In this document: one piece after another, positions 9,474-17,658 of the stretch
Layout: every line of letters begins with the position of its first letter
How positions within the stretch are numbered: the first letter of the stretch is position 1
The notes under the pieces: model-generated
Database searches by the model: none
What the model saw: the letters and a program-made list of their open reading frames with translations, nothing else
What the model was told of the DNA's origin: nothing
Assembly (NCBI RefSeq): GCF_038595055.1
Contig: NZ_CP152002.1
Coordinates: 452,501 to 516,500 of the forward strand
Origin: Paenibacillus sp. FSL R7-0345
Lineage (GTDB): Bacteria > Bacillota > Bacilli > Paenibacillales > Paenibacillaceae
Length of the DNA stretch: 64,000 bases
Direction of reading: 5' to 3'
Position numbers and translations under genes: made by a program

Positions 9474-10337
9474 ATGGCCGGAACTGTGCCGATGCATGCT
9501 CCGAAGCGGAGAAGCAGCACTGTCTCATCCGCAACAAATGAAAGCTCTATAGTAAAATGGGTGCTGATCGCTGCCGCCGGGCTGGTGATGCTCTGGCTGA
9601 TTGCCCTGCCGCTGATCGTCGTGCTGACAGAGGCGCTGAAGCGGGGTTGGGACGTCTATTGGGCTGCGCTTACCGATCCAGATGCCGCTTCTGCTCTGAG
9701 GCTGACACTGCTCGTAGCGGCAATCACAGTTCCGCTGAATACGATTTTTGGCGTAACGGCAGCCTGGGCAGTGACCAAATTCCGTTTCCGCGGCAAAGGC
9801 TTTCTGATTACCCTGATCGATCTGCCGTTTGCCGTATCGCCGGTTATCGGCGGTCTGATCTTTGTGCTTGTGTTCGGTTCGAGCGGCTGGTTCGGCTCCT
9901 GGCTGAGCGACAATGACATCAAAATTGTGTTTGCCCTGCCTGGTATCGTGCTGGCTACGCTGTTTGTAACCTTTCCGTTCGTCGCGCGTGAGCTGATTCC
10001 GCTGATGGAGGACCAGGGCACGCAGGAGGAGGAAGCGGCGATTACGCTGGGTGCAAAGGGCTGGCAGATCTTTTTCCGCGTTACCCTGCCCAACATCAAA
10101 TGGGGTCTGCTGTACGGCATCATCCTCTGCAACGCCCGGGCGATGGGCGAGTTCGGAGCTGTCTCTGTAGTATCCGGACGGATCCGCGGAGAGACCAATA
10201 CGCTGCCGCTGCATGTGGAGATTTTGTATAACGAATATCAGTTTTCCGCTTCGTTCGCAGTGGCTTCGCTGCTGCTTTTACTGGCACTGATCACGATGAT
10301 TATCAAAAGCTGGCTGCTGCGCAAAAGTGCTCATTGA
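9474..10337 (+). CDS. cysW: Sulfate ABC transporter permease CysW
   Basis: The second permease half, 287 residues with six helices. The coupling loop EEEAAITLGAKGWQIFFRVT lies at about residues 184-203, and the family blocks DLPFAVSPVIGGLIFVLVFG and ARAMGEFGAVSVVSGRIRGE are present. The ATG at 9474 sits 7 bases after AAGGAGG; the earlier ATG at 9468 is only one base away and is unlikely. It is co-transcribed with cysT. No cysA follows; the next gene is yezD. Confidence 0.93.
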   Translation: MAGTVPMHAPKRRSSTVSSATNESSIVKWVLIAAAGLVMLWLIALPLIVVLTEALKRGWDVYWAALTDPDAASALRLTLLVAAITVPLNTIFGVTAAWAVTKFRFRGKGFLITLIDLPFAVSPVIGGLIFVLVFGSSGWFGSWLSDNDIKIVFALPGIVLATLFVTFPFVARELIPLMEDQGTQEEEAAITLGAKGWQIFFRVTLPNIKWGLLYGIILCNARAMGEFGAVSVVSGRIRGETNTLPLHVEILYNEYQFSASFAVASLLLLLALITMIIKSWLLRKSAH

Positions 10338-10439
10338 CAGGGTTTTGGTTCCGTGCTAAGTTAAAACATAGTATACTAGGTGGAAAAGACGGGATTTAGG
10401 CGGAGATAACCCCCTGTCCGGGGAAAGGGAGGCTGGAAA

Positions 10440-10661
10440 ATGGCTAAGCCACTGAAGGTGGATGAGTTATGGCTATCACGAATTTCAGAACTGCTGGACA
10501 ATATGGAATTCGGCTCTCTGCATATTGTAGTGCATGAGGGGCAGATTGTTCAGATGGAGCGTACGGAACGCAAGCGTTTCGAGAACAGCTCAGCAAATCC
10601 GCGTTACAGTGGGGAAACCGGAAGCCGGCGCACCGACACCCGTTCGGCGGGACGGGGATAA
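10440..10661 (+). CDS. yezD: YezD-family (DUF2292) small protein
   Basis: A 73-residue protein whose first 50 residues match the YezD family: ISELLDNMEFGSLHIVVHEG followed by QIVQMERTERKRF. Family members are commonly located in sulfur or cysteine assimilation operons; the biochemical role is unknown. The C-terminal 23 residues (SSANPRYSGETGSRRTDTRS) look disordered. The Shine-Dalgarno GGGAGG precedes the ATG by 7 bases. The gene begins about 100 bases after cysW and ends just before the operon terminator, so it is very likely the last gene of the sulfate operon. Confidence 0.85.
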   Translation: MAKPLKVDELWLSRISELLDNMEFGSLHIVVHEGQIVQMERTERKRFENSSANPRYSGETGSRRTDTRSAGRG

Positions 10662-10713
10662 ATGGAGCAGATATGCTTTTAAAGGCATGATTCTATTTCA
10701 TAGACAGGAACAG

Positions 10714-10760
10714 AAACAGAGCAGCGTCCCTTCAATGTGAAGCGGAACCCTGCTCTGTTT
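10714..10760 (+). terminator. Terminator of the sulfate operon
   Basis: AAACAGAGCA (10714-10723) pairs with TGCTCTGTTT (10751-10760), with a small inner TTCA/TGAA hairpin. It is followed by TGCTGT. It lies between yezD and the convergent membrane-protein gene and may serve both. Confidence 0.65.
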
Positions 10761-10778
10761 TGCTGTAATTCTATAATG

Positions 10779-11087
10779 TTAGTACTGCGGTCTCCTGCGG
10801 TTGCCGGAGAGGCCTTCAACCAGAAGGACAATGGCGGTAATGGCGTGCATGATCCAGCCCACTACCGGAATAAAGGCTACTATTGAGGTAACGATCCCGA
10901 TAACATTGCCGACGAACGGACCGCGCTCCCGCAGCAGGATAACAACAGCAGCCGCATGCAGCAGAAAAGCGATGCCCAGCGGCAGCCAGCCGTTAGCCAG
11001 AACGAATGCACCCCCGATAAACGGAATGGCCAGAAACGCCTCGTACGCGAAAGTCCCCCATTTGAATAATTTGCCCAGTGATGACAT
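10779..11087 (-). CDS. Small integral membrane protein, function unknown
   Basis: A 102-residue protein with three or four hydrophobic segments (about 10-32, 34-50, 58-75 and 78-95) and a basic tail NRRRPQY. The central sequence RGPFVGNVIGIVTSIVAFIP followed by VVGWIMHAITA is typical of small membrane proteins common in Bacillales. I recognise no catalytic motif. An AAAAGGAT Shine-Dalgarno lies upstream of the ATG. It stands alone between two plus-strand units. Confidence 0.65.
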   Translation of the reverse strand: MSSLGKLFKWGTFAYEAFLAIPFIGGAFVLANGWLPLGIAFLLHAAAVVILLRERGPFVGNVIGIVTSIVAFIPVVGWIMHAITAIVLLVEGLSGNRRRPQY

Positions 11088-11348
11088 GATGGTTCACCGA
11101 TCCTTTTCAAGTTATAGTGGAGCCTGATTCTGTTAGTATTCATTACCCGTCTGTTTGGGCTGGGAATAGGCTTTGATGTCTGTTGCGGAATTCTTTATAG
11201 CATACGTCTGATTTCGTGATCCGTTTCAAAATGAACCCCGGGCTTATCCGCCCTTTGCCTTGATTGCGGCTGCTGCTGTCGTATATATTGGTTACAGTGC
11301 AGGGGGCTGGCAGCAGACTCCTGTCAGAGAGCGGGGGGAAGATCAAGG

Positions 11349-11762
11349 ATGAACGATGAATCCAAACCGGAAGTACGCCATGAGCTACCTTCAGTGGAGC
11401 AGTATCTGGCTCTGCGGGCAGAGGCCGGCCTGAGTCCGATGAGTGCGGCAGGAGCGGAGGCCGGGCTTCCGCGTTCCTGTTTTGCAGTTACGGTATATGA
11501 CGGGGAGCAGCTGGTCGGAATGGGCCGGGTCACCGGGGACGGGGGCTGCTTTTTTCAGGTTACAGATATAGCAGTAAAGCCCGCTTATCAGGGCCGGGGC
11601 CTGGGAAAAGCGGTCATGCACGAAATCAGGCAGTTCCTGGATACCGTGCCGCAGCCGTCTTATGTCAGCCTGATTGCCGACGGGGAGGCCGCCAGGCTCT
11701 ACGCGCAGTATGGCTTTGCTCCCGTTATGCCTGAATCGCAGGGGATGTTTCTGCGGCGTTAG
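11349..11762 (+). CDS. GNAT-family N-acetyltransferase
   Basis: A 137-residue acetyl-CoA-dependent acetyltransferase. The cofactor-binding motif A is clear: FFQVTDIAVKPAYQGRGLGK at about residues 68-87, with Q/RGxGK binding the pyrophosphate. Motif B is RLYAQYGFAPV near the C terminus. The substrate cannot be deduced. The 261-base gap upstream holds nothing else I can name. It may be co-transcribed with the next gene, 79 bases downstream. Confidence 0.85.
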   Translation: MNDESKPEVRHELPSVEQYLALRAEAGLSPMSAAGAEAGLPRSCFAVTVYDGEQLVGMGRVTGDGGCFFQVTDIAVKPAYQGRGLGKAVMHEIRQFLDTVPQPSYVSLIADGEAARLYAQYGFAPVMPESQGMFLRR

Positions 11763-11841
11763 GCGGAAGATAGATAGACCTATATAGATTGAAATGAAGG
11801 ATAAAGCAGCATGCAGGCTGATGAAAGGTGAGGAAATAGAG

Positions 11842-12474
11842 ATGGATGTAGTAGTAATAGGAGCGTCTGGAACCATTGGCAAGGCTATTGTACAGGAAGC
11901 ATTAAAAAGAAAACATGAGGTAACCGCAGCCGTCCGCAATCCGGAGTCGGTGGAGCTGCAGCACGAACGTCTGCAGGTGGTACGCGTGGATGCGCTTGAT
12001 CCGGCATCCGTTGCCGGAGCAGTAGCAGGGCACGGGGAAATTATCAGCGCCTTCGGGCCTGATGCGGGACAGGAAAATGACCTGCTTAAAGCGGCAGATT
12101 CCATCATTGAAGGGCTGCAGCAGGCCGGCGTGGAACGTCTGATTATTGTCGGCGGCGCAGGCAGCCTGAAGACAGAGTCGGGAGAATGGCTGATGGATAC
12201 CGCCGGATTCCCGGAGGAGCTCCGGCCGCTGGCTGCAGCGCATGCGCATGCTTACGAAATCTACAGAGGCACGGAGCTGGATTATACCTACATCAGCCCG
12301 CCTGCAGCCATCATCTCCGGCCGCCGGACAGGTATGTTCCGGATCGGCCTGGACCGGCTGATTACCGATGAGGAGGGGGCAAGCAGCATCAGTGTGGAGG
12401 ATTTTGCCGTAGCTGTGGTCGATGAGCTTGAGGAGGGCAACTTCAGCCGGGAGCGGTTTACAGTTGCGTATTAA
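11842..12474 (+). CDS. NAD(P)H-binding atypical short-chain dehydrogenase (NmrA/epimerase-like)
   Basis: A 210-residue Rossmann-fold protein. The nucleotide-binding motif VVVIGASGTIGKAIVQEALK is at residues 3-22, followed by VTAAVRNPESVE and VVRVDALDPASV. The conserved RLIIVGGAGSL and a late YTYISPPAAI complete an atypical-SDR signature similar to Bacillus YwnB. Substrate and reaction direction are unknown. The ATG at 11842 is preferred because GGTGAGG lies 9 bases upstream; an in-frame ATG at 11794 has no ribosome-binding site. A clear terminator follows. Confidence 0.82.
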   Translation: MDVVVIGASGTIGKAIVQEALKRKHEVTAAVRNPESVELQHERLQVVRVDALDPASVAGAVAGHGEIISAFGPDAGQENDLLKAADSIIEGLQQAGVERLIIVGGAGSLKTESGEWLMDTAGFPEELRPLAAAHAHAYEIYRGTELDYTYISPPAAIISGRRTGMFRIGLDRLITDEEGASSISVEDFAVAVVDELEEGNFSRERFTVAY

Positions 12475-12537
12475 TAAATAGGCGGGACGGGAAGATGTTA
12501 TTGCCGGCCGGAGGGGATTATCCCGCGGCACAGAGGG

Positions 12538-12579
12538 GTAAGACTTATTGCAGATGATGCTGTAAGTCTTGCCTTTTTT
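12538..12579 (+). terminator. Intrinsic terminator after the NAD(P)H-binding protein gene
   Basis: GGTAAGACTTA (12538-12548) pairs with TAAGTCTTGCC (12563-12573), followed immediately by six T. Confidence 0.88.
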
Positions 12580-12741
12580 GATTTTTGTTTGGGATGAATT
12601 CACCTGCATTGCAATGTTTGTATGGGCTAGTTGGATTTTAGTCACTTAATTCCGCGAATTACGCTAAATTACTGAAATTAAGTGGAAATCTGCTGCTTAT
12701 TTTGCGGCCAACATCCGTTTTAGGGTGGAATTGGAATAATG

Positions 12742-12814
12742 AAGTGACGTTTTTCCACCTAGAGTTTCTGAATCCGTTGTTAGACCGGGAAATAGATAGC
12801 GAAATTCCACTTAG
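12742..12814 (+). repeat. Dispersed intergenic element, copy A (73 bp)
   Basis: Starts AAGTGACGTTTTTCCACCTA and ends AAATAGATAGCGAAATTCCA then CTTAG. The same layout and the same 73-bp length occur at 38428-38500, and a diverged inverted copy lies at 18942-19024. A second, weaker relative (CACTTAATTCC ... GAAATTAAGTGGAAAT) precedes it at about 12643-12687. These fill most of the 411-base gap before nnr; I see no gene in the gap. The flanking CAAGTG-type ends are partly inverted (AAGTG ... CACTTAG). Confidence 0.7.
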
Positions 12815-12885
12815 TATATGGATTGAATGCCAAGAACAAGCCTGACTTAATGTTAGTCAATGAATCTGTTAAGGGGATGGAGTAA

Positions 12886-14745
12886 ATGGATCTTGTCACG
12901 GCAGAGGAAATGCGGCAACTGGACCATATGACAATAGAGAAGCTGGGGATTCCGGCAATTGCGCTAATGGAGAATGCCGGGCGTGCGATTGCTGAGGAAG
13001 TCATTGCACTGTGCCGGCAAAAGCAGTATAACAGCGGTAACGGCTGGTATGGCGAAATGCGGCCTGGCCCGGATAGCCCAGTGGACAGTGATATTGTGCG
13101 CAGAGGCAGCGGTGGCGGTAATATTGGCGGCGGCGGGGGAATAGGGACCGGCAGCAATGGGAGCTGCGCAGGTAGTAGCTGGAATGTCGGTAATGGAGGA
13201 GGCGGAGCTGGGAGTGTAAATGGCGGTTTAAATACAGGTAACGGAGGAAACTGGACTGGGAGTGCGGGAGTGGGCTGGAGTGCGGGAGGCGGCGGTGCGC
13301 AGCCGCCGCAGGACTTTACAGTCAGCGCCGACCGGGCGCTGACCCTGGACACTGCCGCCGCCGAGCACTGGTTCATCCTCGCCGGCAAAGGCAACAACGG
13401 CGGCGACGGCCTCGCCGCCGCCCGGCACCTGCGTGAGGCCGGCTTCGCCGTCACGCTGGTGTACGCGGCCGCGCCGCAGACGCTGGCCGGGGAAGCCGCC
13501 GTGCAGCGTGACGCTGCTGCAGCGCTGGGGCTTCCGGCCGTCGTCCACGGCCGGGACCCTATCGACTTTGCCGGCTGCACCGGCATCGTCGATGCCCTGC
13601 TCGGCACCGGAAGCGCGGGAGCGCCGCGCGGTGCCTATGCGGAGCTGATTGCCGCAGCGAACGCCAGCGGCAAGCCGATTGTGTCCGCGGACATCCCCAG
13701 CGGGCTGGACGCGGACACGGGAGCGCTGCATGAGCCGTGCATACATGCAGCGGTGACGGTCTGCCTCGCGCTGCTCAAGCGCGGGCTGGTGCAGTATCCC
13801 GGCGCGGGAGCGGCCGGGCGGGTGGTGGTCCGCTCCATCGGCATCCCCGCTGCTCTGGCCCGGGAGGCCGGGGTGCAGGCCAGCCTGCTGACCCCGGAAG
13901 GGCTGCAGACACGTCTTGGGGTCGACGTGTCGCGCCGCCGCTCGCCCGAAGGCCACAAGGGCACTTACGGGCATGTCCTGCTGGCGGCGGGCAGCCTGCC
14001 CATGAGCGGCGCCGGTCTGCTCGCGGCACGGGCTGCGCTGCGGGCGGGCTGCGGTCTGGTGACCTGGGCACTGCCTGCAGCGCTGATGCCCTATGTCATC
14101 GGTGCCGCCCCGGAGGTCATGCTGGCTGCAGCCGGCGGCGGAGAGGACGGCACCTGGGACGCGGGGACGGCCGCGGAGGTGCTGCGGCTTGGCGGGAAGC
14201 GCGATGTAGTGGCCACAGGTCCCGGGCTGGGCCGGTTTGCCGGAGACAAGGAATGGCTCCGCATGTTATGGGAAGGCATCGGCAGCCCGCTGGTGCTGGA
14301 CGCCGATGCCCTAAATATTTTGGCGGAATGTAACTATACAGAATGGTCCAGCCCGGATCGGCCGGTGATTCTGACCCCTCATCCCGGAGAAATGGCCCGG
14401 CTCGCCGGTGTGTCCACCCCGGAGGTGCAGCGTGACCGGATCGGCCTTGCTCAGGCTTATGCCATAAAGCACGGCGTAGTCCTTGTGCTCAAAGGATCAC
14501 ACACCGTCATTGCCTCGCCTGAAGGAGAGGTCTATGTCAACGCCACCGGCCATCCGGGGATGGGCACGGGCGGAGCGGGCGATGTGCTGACCGGAATCAT
14601 CTCCGGCCTGCTTGCCCAGGGTCTGGGTGCCGTTCAGGCGGCCGCCTTCGGCGTGTACCTGCACGGGCTGGCCGGCGAGCGGGCGGCCGGCTCACGGAAT
14701 CATCCATCGGCGCTGGTCGCCGGAGATATCATCGAAGCGCTATAA
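12886..14745 (+). CDS. nnr: Bifunctional NAD(P)H-hydrate repair enzyme Nnr (epimerase plus ADP-dependent dehydratase) with Gly-rich insertion
   Basis: Repairs hydrated NADH/NADPH. The N-terminal YjeF-type epimerase half has VTAEEMRQLDHMTIEKLGIP, then FILAGKGNNGGDGLAAARHL near residue 160, GIVDALLGTG and ADIPSGLDADTGAL. The C-terminal dehydratase half (about 345-619) has GHKGTYGHVLLAAGSLPMSG, ATGPGLGRF, VLDADALNIL, LTPHPGEMARL, VLKGSHTVI and GMGTGGAGDVLTGIISGLLA. Oddity: residues about 46-143, between the first helix and the first core strand, form a roughly 100-residue low-complexity Gly/Asn/Ser insertion, making 619 residues instead of about 500-520. Downstream of the insert the GC content rises sharply. 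The ATG follows AAGGGGATGGAGTAA. Confidence 0.92.
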   Translation: MDLVTAEEMRQLDHMTIEKLGIPAIALMENAGRAIAEEVIALCRQKQYNSGNGWYGEMRPGPDSPVDSDIVRRGSGGGNIGGGGGIGTGSNGSCAGSSWNVGNGGGGAGSVNGGLNTGNGGNWTGSAGVGWSAGGGGAQPPQDFTVSADRALTLDTAAAEHWFILAGKGNNGGDGLAAARHLREAGFAVTLVYAAAPQTLAGEAAVQRDAAAALGLPAVVHGRDPIDFAGCTGIVDALLGTGSAGAPRGAYAELIAAANASGKPIVSADIPSGLDADTGALHEPCIHAAVTVCLALLKRGLVQYPGAGAAGRVVVRSIGIPAALAREAGVQASLLTPEGLQTRLGVDVSRRRSPEGHKGTYGHVLLAAGSLPMSGAGLLAARAALRAGCGLVTWALPAALMPYVIGAAPEVMLAAAGGGEDGTWDAGTAAEVLRLGGKRDVVATGPGLGRFAGDKEWLRMLWEGIGSPLVLDADALNILAECNYTEWSSPDRPVILTPHPGEMARLAGVSTPEVQRDRIGLAQAYAIKHGVVLVLKGSHTVIASPEGEVYVNATGHPGMGTGGAGDVLTGIISGLLAQGLGAVQAAAFGVYLHGLAGERAAGSRNHPSALVAGDIIEAL

Positions 14746-14824
14746 AACCGGTACTGCACAGGCCTGGGTATATGCACCGTTTCATGTTCGTGCAAGAGCC
14801 GACCTAGGGTACACTGCGAGGACC

Positions 14825-14858
14825 GGCCGGGGGCGGGCGGAGCCGTCCGCCCCCGGCC
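14825..14858. terminator. GC-rich hairpin between nnr and a convergent gene
   Basis: GGCCGGGGGCGGGCGG (14825-14840) pairs with 14843-14858 with one G-U pair. There is no U-run, so it is a very stable but atypical termination or transcript-end structure. Confidence 0.55.
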
Positions 14859-14881
14859 GGCCGCCGGAATCATCACTCCGC

Positions 14882-15337
14882 CTATTGCAGAATCAGGCAG
14901 AGCAGCGGCACGAACAGAGCGAATACAGGCAGCAGCAGCGGGTAGCGCTCGCCGGCCAGCTGGGCGAGACGGAACAGCAGCAGGACGCCGATGCCGTAGA
15001 GGCCGCAGGTCTGCGTATCTCCGCCCTGCTCCGCAGCCAGCCACAGGCCGGCTCCGAATCCGGCGGCAGCGTAGAGGATAAGTGAAGGAATGAGTTTGGA
15101 GGAACGGAACATGGACAGCAGGGCGTCGGCAATCAGGGCAGCAGGCAGAGCGTAGGCATAGACAGCATAAGGGACTGAGACCGGCCAGCCCTCCGGAACC
15201 CCGTTTGTATGCGGAAGTCCAAGCATTACAAGTGCCACGAGCATAAAGGTGAGGCCGGCAGCGGATAACTTGGACAAGGCGTACATGCCTGCCGACAGTC
15301 TTACAGAAGGCAGGTCATAGTCTTTGATTTTGTTCAT
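14882..15337 (-). CDS. Integral membrane protein, function unknown
   Basis: A 151-residue protein with about five hydrophobic segments: near residues 25-42, 57-75, 82-100, 112-127 and 133-150. I recognise no conserved motif; LSKLSAAGLTFMLVALVMLG is typical membrane sequence. It begins 26 bases after the stop of the SDR gene on the same strand, with AAAGGACG before the ATG, so the two probably form an operon. Confidence 0.6.
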   Translation of the reverse strand: MNKIKDYDLPSVRLSAGMYALSKLSAAGLTFMLVALVMLGLPHTNGVPEGWPVSVPYAVYAYALPAALIADALLSMFRSSKLIPSLILYAAAGFGAGLWLAAEQGGDTQTCGLYGIGVLLLFRLAQLAGERYPLLLPVFALFVPLLCLILQ

Positions 15338-15363
15338 CTGAAAACGTCCTTTCAGGTTTGTTA

Positions 15364-16263
15364 TCAGCTTGTGACCATGTCTCCACCATTGACATGAATG
15401 CAGGTGCCGGTTACATAGGCTGAATCGGGACTGGCTAAATAGACATAAGCGCCTGCGAGCTCATAAGGCTGTGCCGCCCGCCCCAGCGGTGTATCGGTTC
15501 CAAATACGCTGACCTCGGCGGCGGAGTAGCTGGAAGGGATGAGCGGAGTCCATACGGGACCGGGAGCCACACTGTTGACGCGGATCCCGCTTTCGGCAAG
15601 TGACAGGGCAAGGGAGCGTGTGAAGGAGACGATAGCACCTTTGGTCGAGGAATAATCGATCAGCTCCTTATTGCCCTGGTAAGCGGTAATTGAGGCGGTG
15701 TTGATGATGGATGAGCCTTTTTTCAGGTGCGGCAGTGCGGCCTGGCTCAGGAAAAAGAACGGAAATATATTGGTCTGAAAAGTCTGGTACAGCTGCTCCT
15801 CCGTAATGTCCAAAAGACTGCGCTGCGGGTATTGCACCCCGAGATTATTGACCAGAATATCCAGCCTGCCGAAAGTCAGCACGGTCTGCTCCACCGCCTG
15901 AAAGCAATTGTGCCGGTGCCGTAAATCTGTCTCAATCCGCAGGCAGCGCCGGCCGAGCTGTTCGATGCGCCGTGCGGTGTCGCTGGCATCAGAGGCCTCG
16001 TACAGATAAGCAATGGCCACATCCGCCCCTTCCCTGGCAAAGGCGATAGCCGCCGCCCTGCCGATCCCGCTGTCCCCGCCGCTGATCAGAGCCACCTTGC
16101 CCTTCAGCCTGCCGCTGCCGCAGGTGTCCGGATCTTCACTGATCGGCCGCGGGCTCATCAGGCTCTCGAGGCCGGGCTGGCGGTTCTGGTGCTGGGGCGG
16201 AAAGGCGATCTTTTGTGTGCGGCATACCGTCTGTTCCCCGTAAAAGGGATAAGTTGGATTCAT
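15364..16263 (-). CDS. Short-chain dehydrogenase/reductase (YhxC/general-stress type)
   Basis: A 299-residue classical SDR. After a roughly 50-residue N-terminal extension it shows ALISGGDSGIGRAAAIAFAR (cofactor-binding TGxxxGIG variant), NNLGVQYPQ, the catalytic Ser in INTASITAYQGN, YxxxK as YSSTKGAIVSF and VNSVAPGPVWTPL. The extended N terminus (MNPTYPFYGEQ and following) and the sequence type match the YhxC/YdaD-like group of Bacillales, some members of which are general-stress proteins. The substrate is unknown. The start is well supported by AAGGAGGAG 8 bases upstream. It probably leads a two-gene operon with the downstream membrane protein. Confidence 0.88.
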   Translation of the reverse strand: MNPTYPFYGEQTVCRTQKIAFPPQHQNRQPGLESLMSPRPISEDPDTCGSGRLKGKVALISGGDSGIGRAAAIAFAREGADVAIAYLYEASDASDTARRIEQLGRRCLRIETDLRHRHNCFQAVEQTVLTFGRLDILVNNLGVQYPQRSLLDITEEQLYQTFQTNIFPFFFLSQAALPHLKKGSSIINTASITAYQGNKELIDYSSTKGAIVSFTRSLALSLAESGIRVNSVAPGPVWTPLIPSSYSAAEVSVFGTDTPLGRAAQPYELAGAYVYLASPDSAYVTGTCIHVNGGDMVTS

Positions 16264-16419
16264 TGCGCTGTACTCCTCCTTGAGTGCTGCCGGTTTTGTA
16301 TATTTCTATGCATCCGCCCAGAAAAGCGTGCGCTTCCGCCGGCATAAGCCGCGGGAACGGACTGGCGGTTATGCATTTTGCTGTACCTGAAATGAATATT
16401 AGAAAGGGTGAAATACAGA

Positions 16420-16836
16420 ATGCGTTATCGGCCAATGGTAGAAGAGGATTACGATGCAGCCCGCAGGCTGTGGGAAAATACGGCGGGGATGGGTCTGAGC
16501 GATGCTGATTCGCGGGAAGGAATTCTCCAGTTTCTCGCGCGGAACCCGGGCCTGAGCCAGGTATGCGAGGAGGAGGACGGCACGCTTGCCGGCACCGCTA
16601 TGTGCGGGCACGACGGACGCAGAGGATATATGTACCATGTAGCGGTCAGCACGTCCTGCCGGGGCAAGGGAGCCGGACGCGAGCTGGTATCCCGGGCGCT
16701 GGCGGCCCTGCATGAGGCAGGTATAGCAAAGTGCCATCTGATGGTGATCGAAGGGAATGCTTTAGGACGCGGCTTCTGGTCGGGAACCGGCTGGCAGGAG
16801 CGGGAGGGCCTCGTACTCTTTTCCCAAAATACATAA
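16420..16836 (+). CDS. GNAT-family N-acetyltransferase
   Basis: A 139-residue acetyltransferase: RPMVEEDYDAARRLWENTAG at the N terminus, acetyl-CoA motif MYHVAVSTSCRGKGAGRELV at about residues 70-89 and RGFWSGTGWQER near the end. The YhdJ/RimI-like pattern with LMVIEGNALGRGFWSGTGW suggests a small-molecule or protein N-acetyltransferase. ATG 16420 is preferred, with AAAGGG 11 bases upstream; a GTG at 16408 overlaps that site. Confidence 0.83.
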   Translation: MRYRPMVEEDYDAARRLWENTAGMGLSDADSREGILQFLARNPGLSQVCEEEDGTLAGTAMCGHDGRRGYMYHVAVSTSCRGKGAGRELVSRALAALHEAGIAKCHLMVIEGNALGRGFWSGTGWQEREGLVLFSQNT

Positions 16837-16947
16837 TGAAGCTGCCGTACTTAGGTGACAATGAATGTAATAGTGTAGGTTCCGCATTCGTGCAGTATAA
16901 TGTATAGGCAATTAATATGGCGAACTGGATAAAAGGTGATCAAAACA

Positions 16948-17658
16948 ATGCGCTTCAAGGATGTATTCTCAATAATCGGGCCCGCTATGGTCGGCCCTTC
17001 AAGCTCTCATACCGCCGGCGCCGCGCGGATCGGCAGGGCTGCACGTCAGGTGCTGGGCGAAATGCCGCGTGAGGCGGAGGTTATTTTTTACGGATCCTTT
17101 GCCGCTACTTACCAGGGGCACGGGACGGACCGGGCGATTGCCGGCGGACTGCTGGATTTTGCTACAGATGACCACAGGCTGCCGGACTCTGTTGAACTGG
17201 CTGCTGAAGCAGGGATGGATGTATCCTTCCGGCAGGGAACGGGCCTGTTTCCGCATCCTAATACGGTTAAGCTGCGTCTTGTCGGCCGGGACAGCGGTAC
17301 AGAGCTGACGCTGACCGGAATCTCGATCGGCGGAGGAAATATTGAAATTGTGGATATTGACGGCTTCGGCGTGAAGCTGACCGGCATGTATCCGACCGTG
17401 CTGATTAATCATATGGACTATCTCGGCGTGCTGGCCAGTGTTACGGAGGTCATGCGCAAAGGACAGTTTAATATCGGTCATATGTCGCTTGACCGCAAAA
17501 ACCGCAGCGGTGCAGCACTCACCGTGCTGGAGCTGGATGAACCGGCAACAGCCGAGCTGCTGCAGGAGCTGCAGTCCCTCACTGCCGTGAAATCGGTCAA
17601 AGTGGTGGATCTGAACGGAGTCAAGCAAGAACAGAAAGGGAAGGAAAGCACATCATGA
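16948..17658 (+). CDS. sdaAB: L-serine dehydratase, iron-sulfur-dependent, beta subunit
   Basis: Together with SdaAA it converts L-serine to pyruvate and ammonia using a 4Fe-4S cluster. Residues 1-45 show DVFSIIGPAMVGPSSSHTAG and the following AARIGRAARQ typical of SdaAB. The C terminus is an ACT-like domain (YLGVLASVTEVMRKGQFNIG and following), probably the serine-sensing part. ATG 16948 is chosen: the sequence AAAGGTGATC, an almost complete anti-16S complement, ends 6 bases before it; the GTG at 16936 lies inside that site. The 3' end overlaps sdaAA by ATGA, so the two are translationally coupled. Confidence 0.93.
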   Translation: MRFKDVFSIIGPAMVGPSSSHTAGAARIGRAARQVLGEMPREAEVIFYGSFAATYQGHGTDRAIAGGLLDFATDDHRLPDSVELAAEAGMDVSFRQGTGLFPHPNTVKLRLVGRDSGTELTLTGISIGGGNIEIVDIDGFGVKLTGMYPTVLINHMDYLGVLASVTEVMRKGQFNIGHMSLDRKNRSGAALTVLELDEPATAELLQELQSLTAVKSVKVVDLNGVKQEQKGKESTS

